Shown: piece after piece, positions 62,536-64,000 of the stretch
How positions within the stretch are numbered: position 1 is the first letter of the stretch
Layout of the letters: each line of letters opens with the position of its first letter
Translations under genes and position numbers: made by a program
Notes under the pieces: model-generated
Databases searched by the model: none
Seen by the model: the letters and a program-made list of their open reading frames with translations, nothing else
What the model was told of the DNA's origin: nothing
Assembly: GCA_002591745.1 (NCBI GenBank)
Contig: PDLQ01000001.1
Span: 186,001-250,000 of the forward strand
Origin: Lewinellaceae bacterium SD302
Lineage (GTDB): Bacteria > Bacteroidota > Bacteroidia > Chitinophagales > Saprospiraceae
DNA length: 64,000 bases
Reading direction: 5' to 3'

Positions 62536-64000
62536 TTAACGGACCACCAATTTATGACGTTGCAACTCGCCATTAGCACGAAGCAGCACGAAGTATACCC
62601 CGCTCGGCCAGTCATTGGTATCGAATTGATGGACGGGTCCGTTCATCCGGGCGCTATAAACTACTTGCCCTCCGGAGGAAATTACCGAAAGCTGTCCGCT
62701 CAGCAATGATTCGCTTTGCAGATGAACCAGTCCTCCGCTGGGGTTGGGAAAGAGTTGGAAACTATTTTCCAGTACGACTTGCTCGCGGTTATTTACCGCC
62801 GTTTCTTCAGAAATGAGTACTACCAGATTCTCGCGGCCACCAAGACTCAGTTCCAGTTGATGATCAGAGAACCCGCCATTTTCATTGATCGTGATGGTAC
62901 CCAGGCTTTCATTGTTCAGGAGGTCGGTCAGGAAGTATTCGCCGGCTGATAAAGTAGAAGCACTCAAACTTACGGACGGAGATTCGATGCCTTCGTTGCT
63001 GAAATTGGAAAGTACAAGGGCAGCCTCTTGCTGATGTACCCGGGCAAAAGTAAGTAACTGCTCATCGTTGCTGGATACGTCCAGGTAATTCCCTTTTCTC
63101 AGGCTGGGCTGCTCGTTACGGAGGTGGATGTAACGCTTGTACTGGGACAGAATCGAGCCGGGGTCCGACGCCAGCATTGCTACATTGTTAGTCAAAAAAT
63201 TCGGCCCCAGTCCGTACCAGGGGGTAGCGGAAGAAAAACCGGCATTTGCTGCGTCACTCCACTGCATGGGGCGGCGAATGTTGCGGTGGTCACCCGTGCC
63301 GAGCATGCCGAGTTCCTCGCCGTAATAAACGAAGGGTACGCCGGGTAAGGTGAGGTAGATGGCCGCGGCCAGTTTCATTTTGCTTTCGTCGCTGCCCAGA
63401 TTGTTGAAGACCCGATCCATATCGTGATTGGTCAGGAAAGTCCCGTATTGGAGAGCGGGGTAGGAGGCGCGAATCTCATCAATTTGCTGGCGAATGGCCG
63501 TAGGGTTACCACTGTTGACGGCCCCCTGAATATCGCCGGCCAGGTCGAAGTCGAAGCAGGCGTCCAGACGGTCGTTTTGCACGTAGGGGATAATGGATGG
63601 GGTAGAGGACCAGACTTCGCCAATGGAGAAAACATCCGGGTTAGCTGCGTGATAAACGTCGTTGAACTCTTCGAGTAAGGCGAAGGTCTCCGGGGTGTTT
63701 TCGAGAACAGTACCATCTTCAATGAGGTATTTAATGGCGTCTAGCCGATAGCCGTCGACTCCCAGATCAAGCCAGAAATCGGCGACGTTGAACATTTCCG
63801 CTTTTACGTCGGGGTTCTCGTAGTTCAGGTCCGGCATGCCGCTCCAGAAAAGGCCGTAGAAATATTCACCGCTGTTTTGGTGCCAGACGTTTTGCCCCCA
63901 GGGGCCGGGGAAGGCGGGATTGTCTTCGGACCAGATGTACCAGTCGCGAAATTCTGCGCTACCCGCCGCGGATTGGTTGAACCAGGGGTGCTGGCTGCTG
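62536..64000 (-). CDS. Secreted GH13 alpha-amylase-family enzyme with T9SS domain (N-terminus beyond window)
   Basis: The frame is open from base 64000, so the signal peptide and first part of the barrel are missing. The visible 488 codons hold the catalytic residues: GYRLDAIKYL (nucleophile Asp), FSIGEVWSS (acid/base Glu) and FLTNHDMDRV (third Asp), then LPGVPFVYYGEELGM, a C-terminal beta domain (about 320 to 400) and a T9SS sorting domain (LFPNPSGGLVHL, SGVYFVLLRANG). It hydrolyses alpha-1,4-glucans such as starch or glycogen outside the cell. A family-65 fragment and a trehalose synthase gene occur nearby, but no Sus operon is visible. Confidence 0.92.
   Translation of the reverse strand, partial: SSQHPWFNQSAAGSAEFRDWYIWSEDNPAFPGPWGQNVWHQNSGEYFYGLFWSGMPDLNYENPDVKAEMFNVADFWLDLGVDGYRLDAIKYLIEDGTVLENTPETFALLEEFNDVYHAANPDVFSIGEVWSSTPSIIPYVQNDRLDACFDFDLAGDIQGAVNSGNPTAIRQQIDEIRASYPALQYGTFLTNHDMDRVFNNLGSDESKMKLAAAIYLTLPGVPFVYYGEELGMLGTGDHRNIRRPMQWSDAANAGFSSATPWYGLGPNFLTNNVAMLASDPGSILSQYKRYIHLRNEQPSLRKGNYLDVSSNDEQLLTFARVHQQEAALVLSNFSNEGIESPSVSLSASTLSAGEYFLTDLLNNESLGTITINENGGFSDHQLELSLGGRENLVVLISEETAVNNREQVVLENSFQLFPNPSGGLVHLQSESLLSGQLSVISSGGQVVYSARMNGPVHQFDTNDWPSGVYFVLLRANGELQRHKLVVR

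Overview
The window looks like a chromosomal segment of a free-living, aerobic Bacteroidota bacterium, most likely of the Saprospiria (Lewinella-like). This is inferred from five secreted proteins ending in type IX secretion (T9SS) sorting domains, a hybrid two-component regulator of the Bacteroidota type, a FecA-like TonB-dependent receptor, TAnnTTTG promoter elements, a bacillithiol gene (bshC), futalosine-pathway menaquinone genes (mqnD and an MqnP-like prenyltransferase), and about 50% G+C. I see no tRNA, rRNA, CRISPR array, transposase, phage or plasmid genes. Both ends cut through genes.

Layout. 1-7.7 kb: the C-terminal part of a hybrid sensor/regulator, then three T9SS cargo proteins, two of which share an almost identical C-terminal module. 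7.7-12.3 kb: a LOG-family nucleotide hydrolase, bshC, and divergent glpK, separated by a 351-bp region rich in inverted repeats. 12.6-18.7 kb: corA, a Tat-type sugar isomerase, an RlmG-like rRNA methyltransferase paired with a ClpP-fold serine protease, an acyl-CoA carboxylase beta chain and a small membrane protein. 18.9-25.5 kb: a lipoprotein, mqnD, an RluA-type pseudouridine synthase, a glucosaminidase, an M1-like protein whose zinc site is broken, and a CrtI/CrtD-type desaturase translationally coupled to a lipoprotein isomerase. 26.5-33.7 kb: a ferredoxin plus geranylgeranyl-reductase pair, a coupled glycosyltransferase/YfhO pair, gpsA and an Hsp15-type S4 protein.

33.8-39.8 kb is the clearest operon: DUF4856 lipoprotein, imelysin-like lipoprotein, HTTM membrane protein and TonB receptor, with a well-formed promoter carrying a palindrome between its two elements, as expected for a metal-controlled uptake locus. 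40-50 kb holds a methyltransferase, nusB, an OmpA/TSP3 protein, an aromatic amino acid permease, a secreted M43 metalloprotease, an RsmB-like methyltransferase, a HAD-like pseudoenzyme and an alpha/beta hydrolase. 50-57 kb holds a strongly codon-biased DUF1573 lipoprotein, an A+T-rich pair of unknown surface genes, a UbiA prenyltransferase, a GH65 gene fragment and two conserved unknowns. 57-64 kb holds an Omp85-type barrel, an otsA-otsB fusion, a Na+/H+ antiporter, a DinB-like protein and a secreted alpha-amylase running off the end.

The most unusual signal is not a gene. The 10-mer TGCTACTTTG occurs exactly 16 times, about 0.12 being expected in random sequence of this size; 14 of the 16 continue as NNAG. 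Copies lie inside genes in both orientations. The four intergenic copies all point toward the start of the adjacent gene. It behaves like a genome-wide dispersed motif (uptake signal, HIP1-like or regulator site).
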